Shown piece after piece: positions 1 to 7,119 of a DNA stretch of 11,106 nt. The DNA is taken from the NCBI GenBank assembly GCA_946885755.1, contig CAMPHB010000019.1:1-11106 (forward strand), read 5' to 3'. The position numbers and the translations under genes are program-made. The DNA is from an uncultured Methylophaga sp. Its GTDB lineage: Bacteria; Pseudomonadota; Gammaproteobacteria; Nitrosococcales; Methylophagaceae. The notes beneath the pieces are model-generated. The model saw only the letters and a list, made by a program, of their open reading frames with translations. It had not been told where the DNA came from and made no database searches. Every line of letters starts with the position of its first letter. Position 1 is the first letter of the stretch.

Positions 1-1278
1 TGTGATGAAAAACTTTAATATAGCGAAGGCCAGTGGTCAGCCTTGTTCAGTCTTTGTGGTGTCAAAATCGGCATCACTATTTGTGAAGATATCTGGTTTA
101 CCGGCCCGGCAGCGCAGGCTAGAGATGCCGGCGCTGAACTGTTATTAAACCTGAATGCATCGCCGTTTCAGCAAGGCAAATCAGCCCTGCGTTTTGATAC
201 GGTTCGGCAGCGGGCACTCGAAAATCAGCTGGCGGTTGTGTATGTCAATCAGCTTGGTGGTCAGGATGAGCTGGTGTTTGATGGTGGCTCTTTTGCCGTA
301 GATGCGCATGGCGAATTACAAATGCAGGCTGCCGTTTTTACCGATGAAGCCGCGCTGGTCACTATCGAAAAAACGGATAACGGCAATATTCAGTTAACCG
401 GCCTGGTCAAAGAACATTTACCACCGCTGGCCAGTGTTTATCAGGCGCTGGTGCTGGGGCTGCGTGATTATGTCGAAAAAAACCGGTTTCCAGGTGTCGT
501 TTTGGGTTTATCTGGGGGGATTGATTCGGCTTTAACGCTGGCGCTGGCGGTCGATGCACTGGGCGCGGAGCGCGTACAGGCGGTGATGATGCCATCGCGT
601 TACACGGCGCAAATCAGCCTTGATGATGCAGCAGAAATGGCCCAAAGACTTAGCGTGGCATACTCAGTATTGTCGATCGAGCCGGTATTTGACAGCTTTT
701 TGCAAGCGCTCAGTGAACCTTTCGCCGGCAAAGCCGCTGATACCACCGAAGAAAATATTCAGGCACGCTGCCGTGGCGTATTACTGATGGCAATTTCTAA
801 TAAAACCGGCGCCATGGTGCTGTCGACCGGGAATAAAAGCGAAATGGCGGTGGGGTATTCGACCTTGTACGGTGATATGGCGGGTGGCTTTTCACCGCTG
901 AAAGATGTTTATAAAACGCTGGTTTTTGCGCTGGCGAAATATCGAAATCAATTATCGCCAGTGATCCCTAAGCGGATCATCAGCCGGCCACCCTCAGCCG
1001 AGTTGGCCGCCGATCAGCGTGATGAAGATTCATTACCGCCTTATCCTTTGCTGGATCAAATTCTTGAACGTTATGTTGCCGATGATGGCTGCTTTGAGGA
1101 TTTGGTTGCCGAGGGGTTTGCCGCCGAGACAGTTGCACAGGTGATCAAAATGGTGGATCGTAATGAATATAAACGCCGTCAGGCACCGCCCGGTATTCGT
1201 ATTACCAGCCGGGCATTTGGCAGAGATCGCCGTTACCCGATAACATCTGGCTATACCGTGACATCAACCATAGAGTAG
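1..1278 (+). CDS. nadE: Glutamine-dependent NAD+ synthetase, 3' part, with an in-frame stop at 16-18
   Basis: This enzyme makes NAD+ from deamido-NAD+, ATP and glutamine in the cytoplasm (last step of NAD synthesis). The visible part holds the end of the N-terminal nitrilase-type glutaminase domain and the whole synthetase domain. The glutaminase nucleophile Cys lies in ICEDIW (codon at 82-84). The ATP-pyrophosphatase P-loop SGGIDS is encoded at 511-528. STGNKSE, GDMAGGFSPLKDVYK and SRPPSAEL follow, all typical of the family. The 5' end lies outside the window. Reading in frame from base 1 gives D-E-K-L-stop-Y-S-E-G, which aligns without gaps to the family motif (F)DEKRYFxxG, so TAA at 16-18 stands where Tyr is usual. 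A TTG at 43 could only start a protein without most of the glutaminase domain. The gene may be a pseudogene, or the edge bases may be wrong. It ends 9 nt before glnB, so the two are probably cotranscribed. Confidence 0.9.
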
Positions 1279-1626
<348 letters not shown>

Positions 1627-1641
1627 CTCAGATAAGCACAA

Positions 1642-1668
1642 AACCAGCTGCCGGTATGGCAGCTGGTT
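1642..1668. terminator. Bidirectional hairpin between glnB and bamD
   Basis: A perfect 11-bp inverted repeat, AACCAGCTGCC at 1642-1652 and its complement at 1658-1668, encloses the 5-base loop GGTAT. Read on the minus strand it starts 4 nt after the bamD stop and is followed by TTTTGTGCTT, so it suits bamD best. On the plus strand the following bases (AATGTTATT) are only weakly T-rich, so termination after glnB may be less efficient. Confidence 0.75.
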
Positions 1669-1672
1669 AATG

Positions 1673-2455
1673 TTATTCCTTCAACTCTGCACGACGTACA
1701 TCAGCAACACCAGGATGTGCCGGATAGTTTAATTCCAGTACCCGCAGCGCATCTTCCGATAAATCATTCATTTCCATGATTTTGTAGGCTTTAGCCATAA
1801 TGACCAACGCCTCTGGCATGGCCGGTGTACGTGGATAATTTTCAATAACATAACGCGCACGGTTTGCAGCTGCAAGATATGAAGTCCGCCGCATGTAGTA
1901 ATTGGCAACGTTAACTTCATGCTGGGCTAAACGGTTACGTAAATAAACAATCCGCTGCGCCGCATCTTCGGCGTATTTACTTTGCGGATAACGTTTAATC
2001 AGGGTATTAAAATCCTGTAACGCATCCTCAGCTGAAGCGGGATCACGCTGTGATTCATCGCGCGGTATGTATTTTTCCAAAAGGCCAATGTCTTTGTTGA
2101 AGCTGACCAAGCCGCGCAGATAAAGCGCGTAATCCATATTTTCATTGAGTGGGTAGACGCGCATGAAACGGTCCAGAATGGCAATTGCGGTTTCCGGTTC
2201 ATCATTCTTGTAGTGTGCATATGCAGATTCCAGCAATGCCTGCTGCGCATATTCACCAAACGGAAAACGGGCTTCAAGCTGCTCGTAATACTGTATTGCA
2301 GTGACGTAATCAGCGACATTCAGTGCCGCTTTAGCCTCGGCATAAATCCGCTCAACGCCCCAGCTTTCTTCAGCTTTGACTGATTCTTTTTCGCCAAAAA
2401 AGGAACAAGCGCTCAGTAAGAGCATCAAAATCAAGGGCAGGGATAATTTTTTCAT
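1673..2455 (-). CDS. bamD: Outer membrane protein assembly factor BamD (ComL lipoprotein)
   Basis: BamD is the essential lipoprotein of the BAM complex, which inserts beta-barrel proteins into the outer membrane from the periplasm. The product has 260 aa, a little longer than E. coli BamD. It begins MKKLSLPLILMLLLSACS, a lipoprotein signal with lipobox LSAC and lipidated Cys17. TPR-type repeats follow: an SWGVERIYAEAKAAL segment, an ALLESAYAHYKNDEPETAIA repeat, the family-typical MDYALYLRGL block, then the FNTLIKRYPQSKYAEDA and NVANYYMRR segments. The ATG at 2455 is chosen because it places the signal peptide at the N-terminus. The frame stays open upstream but would run antisense through the divergent transpeptidase gene. 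Only a weak ribosome binding site (TAGGCCC) is visible. The gene is alone on its strand, without the rluD neighbour seen in many relatives. Confidence 0.95.
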   Translation of the reverse strand: MKKLSLPLILMLLLSACSFFGEKESVKAEESWGVERIYAEAKAALNVADYVTAIQYYEQLEARFPFGEYAQQALLESAYAHYKNDEPETAIAILDRFMRVYPLNENMDYALYLRGLVSFNKDIGLLEKYIPRDESQRDPASAEDALQDFNTLIKRYPQSKYAEDAAQRIVYLRNRLAQHEVNVANYYMRRTSYLAAANRARYVIENYPRTPAMPEALVIMAKAYKIMEMNDLSEDALRVLELNYPAHPGVADVRRAELKE

Positions 2456-2602
2456 GGGCCTAGAATACGCTAGCGGTTCGTTATCGGTAAAGCCGGATTG
2501 TAGTCTTTTTAATAGCTTAAAGCATCTTAAAATCGGTAACTTATTGAAATAAAACCTAGTACAATGATGCGCAGTTTTTTGACCCCTCAAACAGGAACTT
2601 AA
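2456..2602. promoter_or_regulatory. Divergent promoter region, bamD / L,D-transpeptidase
   Basis: These 147 bp separate two divergent starts and should hold both promoters. For the transpeptidase, TACAAT at 2560-2565 is a 5/6 match to a -10 box, but the hexamer 17 nt upstream (TAACTT) is a poor -35. For bamD, the minus strand reads TACAAT at 2502-2497, also without a convincing -35. The transpeptidase has a good Shine-Dalgarno, AGGAA at 2593-2597. I see no operator repeat or riboswitch-like structure. The presence of promoters is inferred from the layout. The exact boxes are tentative. Confidence 0.4.
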
Positions 2603-3766
2603 ATGATCAAACGTGTTATTGCCGTGCTGGTGGCCGGCGCAGTCAGTGTTTCGGCGCAGGCAGCGGTGTTCGAGCTGCCGGATGAGCATACTCAGGTTGT
2701 CGGCCATAATATCGTGGTCTATACCACTGCCAAAGACACTTTGCTGGATATTGCCCGTCAGTTTGATCTGGGCTATGGCGATATTGTTAATGCCAATCCT
2801 GATATTGATCCATGGGTGCCCGGTGATAATCAGGCGGTAATTGTACCAACCCGGTTTATTTTGCCAGCCGTGCCGCGTCAGGGCATTGTTATCAATATTC
2901 CGGAAATGCGTTTGTATTATTATCCGGCTAAACAAGCCGGACAACCACAGCAAGTGGTGACACATCCTATCGGTATCGGCCGTGAAGGCCGTGATACGCC
3001 ACTGGGTAAGCTCTCTATTATTCAAAAGCGTGAAAATCCGAGCTGGACACCGCCTGAATCGGTGCGTAAAGAGCATGCAGCAGATGGTGATATTTTACCG
3101 GCCGTGGTGCCACCGGGTCCTGATAATCCACTCGGTACCCGGGCAATGCGCTTATCTAACCCGAGCTATCTTATCCACGGTACTCACCGGCCTTACGGGG
3201 TTGGTTTACGGGTCAGCAGTGGCTGTATCCGTCTGTACCCGGAAGATATTGAAAGCCTGTTCAGTAAAGTGCCGCTCAGTACGCCAGTGAATATTATTTA
3301 CGAACCCTATAAGGTTGGTTTTCAGGACAATGCGTTATATCTGGAAGCGCACAAACCGTTGGATGATCTGGATAAACGTCATCCGAATAATATGACGCCG
3401 CTGGTCGAAGCCATGCTGGCAGTGACGGATAAACTACCAGAAGGCGATGCCTGGACAGATGCTGAAAATATCGTATTAGATGGTGACGGCCTGGTGCAAA
3501 AGCTTACTTCAGCAGAAGTCAAAATCGCCGAGAACGTCTGGTTTGTGCATGGTGGTACCGGACAAAAAGTGCCGCAGAAAATGCATACTGCAATTAAACA
3601 GCTGCAATTGGAAAACTGGTTCTGGCCACTGCGTGGTGGCTCGGTGGGTGAAATTGTTCTGGGACCATTTGATAGTCGCGAACAAGCTGATGAAATGGCG
3701 CGGCAGGTTTCAGAAGCTGCTGGTACGGCTGTCTGGACAACACAATTACCGGAATCTATGCTGTGA
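2603..3766 (+). CDS. L,D-transpeptidase (LysM-YkuD, ErfK/YbiS type) with a SPOR-like tail
   Basis: Periplasmic cysteine transpeptidase. This family attaches Braun-type lipoproteins to diaminopimelate in peptidoglycan, or forms 3-3 cross-links. The product has 387 aa. Residues 1-20 are a Sec signal peptide ending A-Q-A. A LysM-like peptidoglycan-binding segment spans about 38-85 (KDTLLDIARQF...). The YkuD catalytic domain spans about 94-235 and carries His192 in HGTH and the nucleophile Cys208 in VSSGCIRLYPEDIE. Beyond the catalytic domain lies an extra ~130 residues. Its end (VGEIVLGPFDSREQADEMAR...) resembles the core of a SPOR domain, making the protein longer than E. coli YbiS/ErfK (a little over 300 aa). 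The ATG at 2603 has a good ribosome binding site. The gene converges on an OprI-like lipoprotein, a likely substrate. Which cross-linking activity it has cannot be told from sequence. Confidence 0.9.
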   Translation: MIKRVIAVLVAGAVSVSAQAAVFELPDEHTQVVGHNIVVYTTAKDTLLDIARQFDLGYGDIVNANPDIDPWVPGDNQAVIVPTRFILPAVPRQGIVINIPEMRLYYYPAKQAGQPQQVVTHPIGIGREGRDTPLGKLSIIQKRENPSWTPPESVRKEHAADGDILPAVVPPGPDNPLGTRAMRLSNPSYLIHGTHRPYGVGLRVSSGCIRLYPEDIESLFSKVPLSTPVNIIYEPYKVGFQDNALYLEAHKPLDDLDKRHPNNMTPLVEAMLAVTDKLPEGDAWTDAENIVLDGDGLVQKLTSAEVKIAENVWFVHGGTGQKVPQKMHTAIKQLQLENWFWPLRGGSVGEIVLGPFDSREQADEMARQVSEAAGTAVWTTQLPESML

Positions 3767-3782
3767 TCCGCTGATAACGGGC

Positions 3783-3814
3783 AAAAAAAAGCCGGGACTT
3801 ATCCCGGCTTTTTT
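3783..3814. terminator. Strong bidirectional Rho-independent terminator
   Basis: A GC stem GCCGGGA (3791-3797), loop CTTA and TCCCGGC (3802-3808) is flanked by an A8 tract (3783-3790) on the left and T6 (3809-3814) on the right. It therefore works in both directions. It separates the convergent L,D-transpeptidase gene (17 nt after its stop) from the lipoprotein gene (18 nt after its stop). Confidence 0.92.
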
Positions 3815-3831
3815 GTTTTAAAAGCTTAAGC

Positions 3832-4131
3832 TTATTTGCTCATCGCTTTTTCAAACATACGATCGATTTTTGCACAGCATTCGTCAACTTGTGCTTGTGC
3901 ATCTTCAGCTGCTTTTTGTGCATTCATCGCAGCCAGTTCTGCATCAGTAGCAGTGCGTTGGGCAGTATCAGCAGTGCTTTGCGCATTGCGAGCTGCAACC
4001 ATTGCAGAATCAGCAGTTGATTGTGCTGTTTCGACTGATGATTTCAGGGCTTCCATTTCTTCTGTGTTAGCACATGCAGTCAGCATGACCAATGGCAGAA
4101 CGATAGCACCCAGTTTGACTAATGATTTCAT
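3832..4131 (-). CDS. Lpp/OprI-type alanine-zipper outer membrane lipoprotein
   Basis: Small, probably abundant outer membrane lipoprotein of the Braun/OprI type, expected to form a coiled-coil oligomer in the periplasm and, if tethered, to join the outer membrane to peptidoglycan. The product has 99 aa. The signal MKSLVKLGAIVLPLVMLTAC has lipobox LTAC with Cys20 lipidated. The mature 79 residues are almost all helical, with Ala at regular positions. AQSTAD occurs at 36-41 and again at 50-55, exactly two heptads apart. The tail DRMFEKAMSK ends in Lys99 and resembles the OprI ending, so Lys99 is a candidate peptidoglycan attachment residue. Two adjacent Cys (85-86) near the C-terminus are unusual for this family. 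Translation has a strong AAGGAG site (minus strand, 4143-4138). The adjacent L,D-transpeptidase could be its attachment enzyme. The same arrangement is known, as I recall, around P. aeruginosa oprI. Confidence 0.88.
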   Translation of the reverse strand: MKSLVKLGAIVLPLVMLTACANTEEMEALKSSVETAQSTADSAMVAARNAQSTADTAQRTATDAELAAMNAQKAAEDAQAQVDECCAKIDRMFEKAMSK

Positions 4132-4269
4132 TTGATTCTCCTTAATTTTACGGTTGGGGGATTGGCATTTCCATGACTTATGGTTAAACGCAAGCCTGAC
4201 AATAAGCTATCAGGAAAAAAAAGGGCTGTCTATTGGATTCAATTGATTCTGCGAAACAGTGCAAATTGT

Positions 4270-4278
4270 TGCTATAAT
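4270..4278 (+). promoter_or_regulatory. Extended -10 promoter for suhB
   Basis: TGCTATAAT is a perfect -10 hexamer (TATAAT, 4273-4278) with the upstream TGn extension. No good -35 stands 17 nt upstream (TGCGAA, 4250-4255), as is common with extended -10 promoters. The bases just after it, GGCGCGCGCC, would form a GC-rich discriminator, a feature of stringently controlled promoters of the translation machinery. Transcription would start near 4285, giving a leader of about 78 nt before suhB. Confidence 0.7.
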
Positions 4279-4304
4279 GGCGCGCGCCGCAAAGTGGTGC
4301 TAAA

Positions 4305-4317
4305 GCCGAAGAACGGC
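4305..4317 (+). promoter_or_regulatory. Small leader hairpin, boxB-like position
   Basis: GCCG (4305-4308) and CGGC (4314-4317) can pair around the purine loop AAGAA. The hairpin lies about 25 nt upstream of the boxA-like element, in the boxB-then-boxA order of rRNA leaders. Four base pairs is short, so chance is possible. Confidence 0.25.
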
Positions 4318-4342
4318 CCAAAATGCCCATTCACACGTTATT

Positions 4343-4358
4343 TGCTCTGGAAAAATCT
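4343..4358 (+). promoter_or_regulatory. boxA-like Nus-factor site overlapping the suhB ribosome binding site
   Basis: TGCTCTGGAAAAATCT matches the E. coli rRNA boxA TGCTCTTTAACAATTT at 12 of 16 positions, including the whole TGCTCT core. Two of the mismatches (GG for TT at 4349-4350) create the only Shine-Dalgarno-like GGA before the suhB ATG at 4363. In E. coli, Nus factors together with SuhB repress suhB translation through a boxA that overlaps the ribosome binding site. The same autoregulation is inferred here. Confidence 0.6.
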
Positions 4359-4362
4359 GTCT

Positions 4363-5157
4363 ATGCACCCAATGCTGAATATTGCCGTACGCGCGGCACG
4401 TCAGGCTGGCTCGCTGATCTTGCGCTCGTTACAGCACGTTGAACACCTGCAAATTACCACCAAAGGCCTCAATGATTACGTATCAGATGTTGACCGACTG
4501 GCGGAACAGGAAATCATCGGCGTTATCAAAAAAGCCTATCCTGAACATGCCATCATGGCTGAAGAATCCGGCGATACCGGTGCAGATGACACCGTCTGGA
4601 TCATTGATCCTTTAGATGGCACCACCAATTTCCTGCATGGTTTTCCACATTACTGCGTTTCTATCGCGGTGCGTATCAAAGGTCGTGTTGAGCATGCGGT
4701 TATTTTTGATCCGTTGCGTGATGAGTTATTTACCGCAACCCGCGGTGCCGGCGCTCAGTTGAATGACAGACGGCTGCGTGTCAGCAAACGTAAAGATCTC
4801 AATGGTGCGCTTATCGCCACTGGTTTTCCTTTTAAATATCCACAGCATCATGCTGCCTATCTCGCGATGTTCAGCAATGTGTTGCCTAAAGTGACGGATA
4901 TGCGCCGTACTGGCAGTGCCGCACTGGATCTGGCTTATGTTGCCGCCGGCCGTGTTGATGGCTATTGGGAAATTGGTTTGGAAAATTGGGATTTAGCAGC
5001 TGGATTTTTATTGGTTGAAGAGGCTGGCGGTACCGTGACTGATTTTAGTGGCCGGGACCAGCTATTCGACAAAGGCCATGTCATCGCCGCCGGCCTGAGT
5101 TTGCATAAGCATTTACAGGCGGCCATCACGCCACATATAAGCGAACCACTTAAATAA
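4363..5157 (+). CDS. suhB: Inositol-1-monophosphatase family protein SuhB
   Basis: SuhB hydrolyses myo-inositol-1-phosphate in vitro. In E. coli its main role is with the Nus factors in rRNA antitermination and 30S assembly. The product is 264 aa and starts MHPMLNIAVRAARQAG, almost the same as E. coli SuhB, which fixes the ATG at 4363. The frame stays open back to an ATG at 4180, but that stretch contains the promoter and leader. The metal-binding motifs of the phosphatase fold are intact: EESG at 67-70, DPLDGTTNF at 82-90 and WDLAAG at 209-214. MRRTGSAALDLAYVAAGRVDG (about 180-200) matches the conserved C-terminal half. It is preceded by an extended -10 promoter and a boxA-like site. typA follows 64 nt downstream on the same strand. 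Confidence 0.94.
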   Translation: MHPMLNIAVRAARQAGSLILRSLQHVEHLQITTKGLNDYVSDVDRLAEQEIIGVIKKAYPEHAIMAEESGDTGADDTVWIIDPLDGTTNFLHGFPHYCVSIAVRIKGRVEHAVIFDPLRDELFTATRGAGAQLNDRRLRVSKRKDLNGALIATGFPFKYPQHHAAYLAMFSNVLPKVTDMRRTGSAALDLAYVAAGRVDGYWEIGLENWDLAAGFLLVEEAGGTVTDFSGRDQLFDKGHVIAAGLSLHKHLQAAITPHISEPLK

Positions 5158-5159
5158 GC

Positions 5160-5175
5160 GCCTGATTAATCAGGC
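5160..5175 (+). terminator. Possible weak terminator or palindrome after suhB
   Basis: GCCTGATTAATCAGGC is a perfect 16-bp palindrome, able to form a 6-bp stem with loop TTAA, beginning 2 nt after the suhB stop. Only ATTCTT follows, a poor U-tract, so it may attenuate rather than end transcription into typA. A protein-binding palindrome is also possible. Confidence 0.4.
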
Positions 5176-5186
5176 ATTCTTAACCT

Positions 5187-5202
5187 GTATGCCTACGCAT
5201 AC
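5187..5202 (+). promoter_or_regulatory. Hairpin in the typA leader
   Basis: GTATGC (5187-5192) and GCATAC (5197-5202) can pair around CTAC. The hairpin lies 19 nt upstream of the typA ATG. The typA start has no clear Shine-Dalgarno (5203-5221 is GCCAGATAAATGAACTTTT), so leader structure may matter for initiation. No promoter could be recognised in the 64-nt gap. Confidence 0.3.
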
Positions 5203-5221
5203 GCCAGATAAATGAACTTTT

Positions 5222-7054
5222 ATGACTGAATTTTCGAAAGACATCAGCAAGCTGCGCAATATCGCCATCATTGCTCACGTTGACCACGGCAAAACCACGC
5301 TGGTAGACCAGTTGCTGCGTCAATCCGGCACCTTCAGTGAACATGAAGAGCTGCAGGAACGGGTGATGGACTCCAACGATTTGGAGCGTGAGCGGGGCAT
5401 TACCATTCTCTCTAAAAACACAGCGATCCGCTGGAATGACTATCGCATCAATATCGTCGACACGCCGGGCCATGCCGATTTTGGCGGTGAGGTAGAGCGG
5501 GTTTTGTCGATGGTCGACTCGGTGTTACTGCTGGTCGATTCTGCCGAAGGCCCGATGCCGCAAACCCGTTTTGTCACGCAAAAAGCACTGGCGTTAGGTT
5601 TAAAACCGATTGTCGTTATCAACAAGATCGACAAACCCAGCGCCCGCCCGGGTTGGGTGTTGGATCAAACGTTTGATCTGTTCGCCAATCTCGATGCGAC
5701 CGATGAACAGCTGGATTTTGACGTTATTTACGCCTCAGGCCTTAATGGTTTTGCCGGTCTGGATGATACAGTCCGTGACGGTGATATGACGCCGTTATTC
5801 CAACTGGTGGTTGATAAAGTCAGTCATCCGGCAGTCGATGCTGATGGTCCGTTCCGGATGCAGGTGTCATCACTGGATTACAACAGCTATGTCGGCGTTA
5901 TCGGTGTCGGCCGTATCGAACGTGGCCGCGTCAGAACCAATACTCCGGTGACCGTGGTGGATCGTGAAGGCAAAAAACGTAATGGCCGGGTGATGCAGGT
6001 CATGGGGTTTATGGGCCTGAAACGTGAAGAAGTGGAAGAAGCGCAAGCAGGCGATATTATTGCCTTTACCGGCCTGGATCCGCTGAATATTTCTGATACT
6101 TTGTGTGATCCCAACGCGGTTGAAGCGTTGCCACCATTAAGTGTTGATGAGCCGACGGTAACCATGACTTTTCAGGTCAACAATTCTCCGTTTGCCGGTA
6201 AAGAAGGCAAATTTGTCACCACCCGGCAAATCAAGGAGCGTCTGGATCGGGAATTGATTCATAACGTTGCCTTACGGGTGCAGCAATTACCGGAAGATCC
6301 GGATAAATTCCGCGTATCGGGCCGGGGTGAGCTGCATTTATCGGTACTGATTGAAAATATGCGCCGCGAAGGTTTTGAAATGGGCGTGTCGCGGCCGGAA
6401 GTGATTGTCCGTGAAAAAGATGGCGTTAAAGAAGAGCCTTACGAAGCGGTCACCATTGATGTTGAAGACACCCATCAGGGCACTGTGATGGAAAAAATGG
6501 GTACCCGCGGCGGGGAGCTCAAAGACATGGCGCCGGATGGCAAAGGCCGGGTACGACTGGACTTTATGATCCCGTCGCGTGGTTTGATTGGTTTTCGTAC
6601 CGAATTTTTGACGGCCACTCAGGGCACCGGCTTGATTTATAGCCGTTTTGATCACTACGCACCGGTCAAGCCAGGTAACTTCGGCAAACGTATCAATGGT
6701 GTCTTGATTGCCAATGGTGTCGGTAAAGCAGTCGCTTTCGCTATTTTTAACCTGCAGGAACGTGGCCGGATGTTTATTGGTCACGGCGATGAAGTTTACG
6801 AAGGCATGATTATCGGTATTCACTCACGTGATAACGATTTAGTGGTGAATCCGCTGAAAGGTAAACAATTAACCAATATGCGGGCATCAGGCTCCGATGA
6901 AGCGGTGACGCTGGTGCCGCCGATTCGCATGAGTCTTGAGCAGGCGCTGGAATTTATTGGCGATGATGAGTTGTTGGAAGTTACCCCTAAATCATTGCGA
7001 CTGCGGAAAAAATTGTTGCTCGAGCATGAGCGTAAGAAAGCCTCACGGGGCTAG
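5222..7054 (+). CDS. typA: Translational GTPase TypA/BipA
   Basis: TypA/BipA is a ribosome-associated GTPase of the EF-G/LepA class. It is involved in 50S subunit assembly and in growth at low temperature and under stress. The product has 610 aa, close to the E. coli length (about 607). GTPase motifs are all present: G1 AHVDHGKT at 18-25, RGIT at 58-61, DTPGH at 80-84, NKID at 134-137 and a G5-type ASGLNG at 171-176. The beta-barrel domain, the EF-G III and V-like domains ([21 protein letters not shown], then PYE and GTRGGEL) and the TypA-specific C-terminal domain ([20 protein letters not shown]) follow. The N-terminus has about 8 residues (MTEFSKDI) more than shorter homologues, which start close to the LRNIAII block. 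The ATG at 5222 has no strong ribosome binding site. The gene ends before a strong terminator. suhB upstream is also a ribosome biogenesis gene, and the two may share a transcript. Confidence 0.96.
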   Translation: MTEFSKDISKLRNIAIIAHVDHGKTTLVDQLLRQSGTFSEHEELQERVMDSNDLERERGITILSKNTAIRWNDYRINIVDTPGHADFGGEVERVLSMVDSVLLLVDSAEGPMPQTRFVTQKALALGLKPIVVINKIDKPSARPGWVLDQTFDLFANLDATDEQLDFDVIYASGLNGFAGLDDTVRDGDMTPLFQLVVDKVSHPAVDADGPFRMQVSSLDYNSYVGVIGVGRIERGRVRTNTPVTVVDREGKKRNGRVMQVMGFMGLKREEVEEAQAGDIIAFTGLDPLNISDTLCDPNAVEALPPLSVDEPTVTMTFQVNNSPFAGKEGKFVTTRQIKERLDRELIHNVALRVQQLPEDPDKFRVSGRGELHLSVLIENMRREGFEMGVSRPEVIVREKDGVKEEPYEAVTIDVEDTHQGTVMEKMGTRGGELKDMAPDGKGRVRLDFMIPSRGLIGFRTEFLTATQGTGLIYSRFDHYAPVKPGNFGKRINGVLIANGVGKAVAFAIFNLQERGRMFIGHGDEVYEGMIIGIHSRDNDLVVNPLKGKQLTNMRASGSDEAVTLVPPIRMSLEQALEFIGDDELLEVTPKSLRLRKKLLLEHERKKASRG

Positions 7055-7076
7055 TCTGTTAGCCGTTTTGCTGTGT

Positions 7077-7109
7077 AAAAGGGTATGCTATTGGCATACC
7101 CTTTTTTTT
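7077..7109 (+). terminator. Strong Rho-independent terminator after typA
   Basis: AAAAGGGTATGC (7077-7088) pairs with GCATACCCTTTT (7094-7105) around loop TATTG, giving a 12-bp stem, and the run of 8 T covers 7102-7109. It lies 22 nt after the typA stop. The ribosome binding site of the next gene (GAGG, 7110-7113) begins directly after the last T, so the terminator occupies the whole leader of the downstream operon. Confidence 0.93.
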
Positions 7110-7119
7110 GAGGATCGAC

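Noticed and set aside
2456..3076. Upstream extension of bamD on the minus strand to a 467-residue frame
   Set aside because: The extension is antisense to the signal peptide and LysM part of the transpeptidase gene. The lipoprotein signal after the ATG at 2455 must be N-terminal.
3836..4135. Plus-strand 99-codon frame exactly opposite the lipoprotein gene
   Set aside because: It is a mirror of alanine-rich coding (many GCN codons). The minus strand has the lipobox, OprI-like tail and strong ribosome binding site.
4160..4180. Possible sigma-54 promoter (TTGGCATTTCCATGAC)
   Set aside because: The -24 GG is present but no GC stands at the right spacing for -12, so the match fails.
4180..4362. 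61 extra N-terminal codons on suhB (ATG at 4180)
   Set aside because: The stretch contains the TATAAT promoter and the leader. The known SuhB N-terminus MHPMLNIAVRAAR starts exactly at 4363.
6338..6823. 161-codon minus-strand frame inside typA
   Set aside because: It is antisense to conserved TypA domains, has no ribosome binding site or recognisable motif, and is explained by codon bias.
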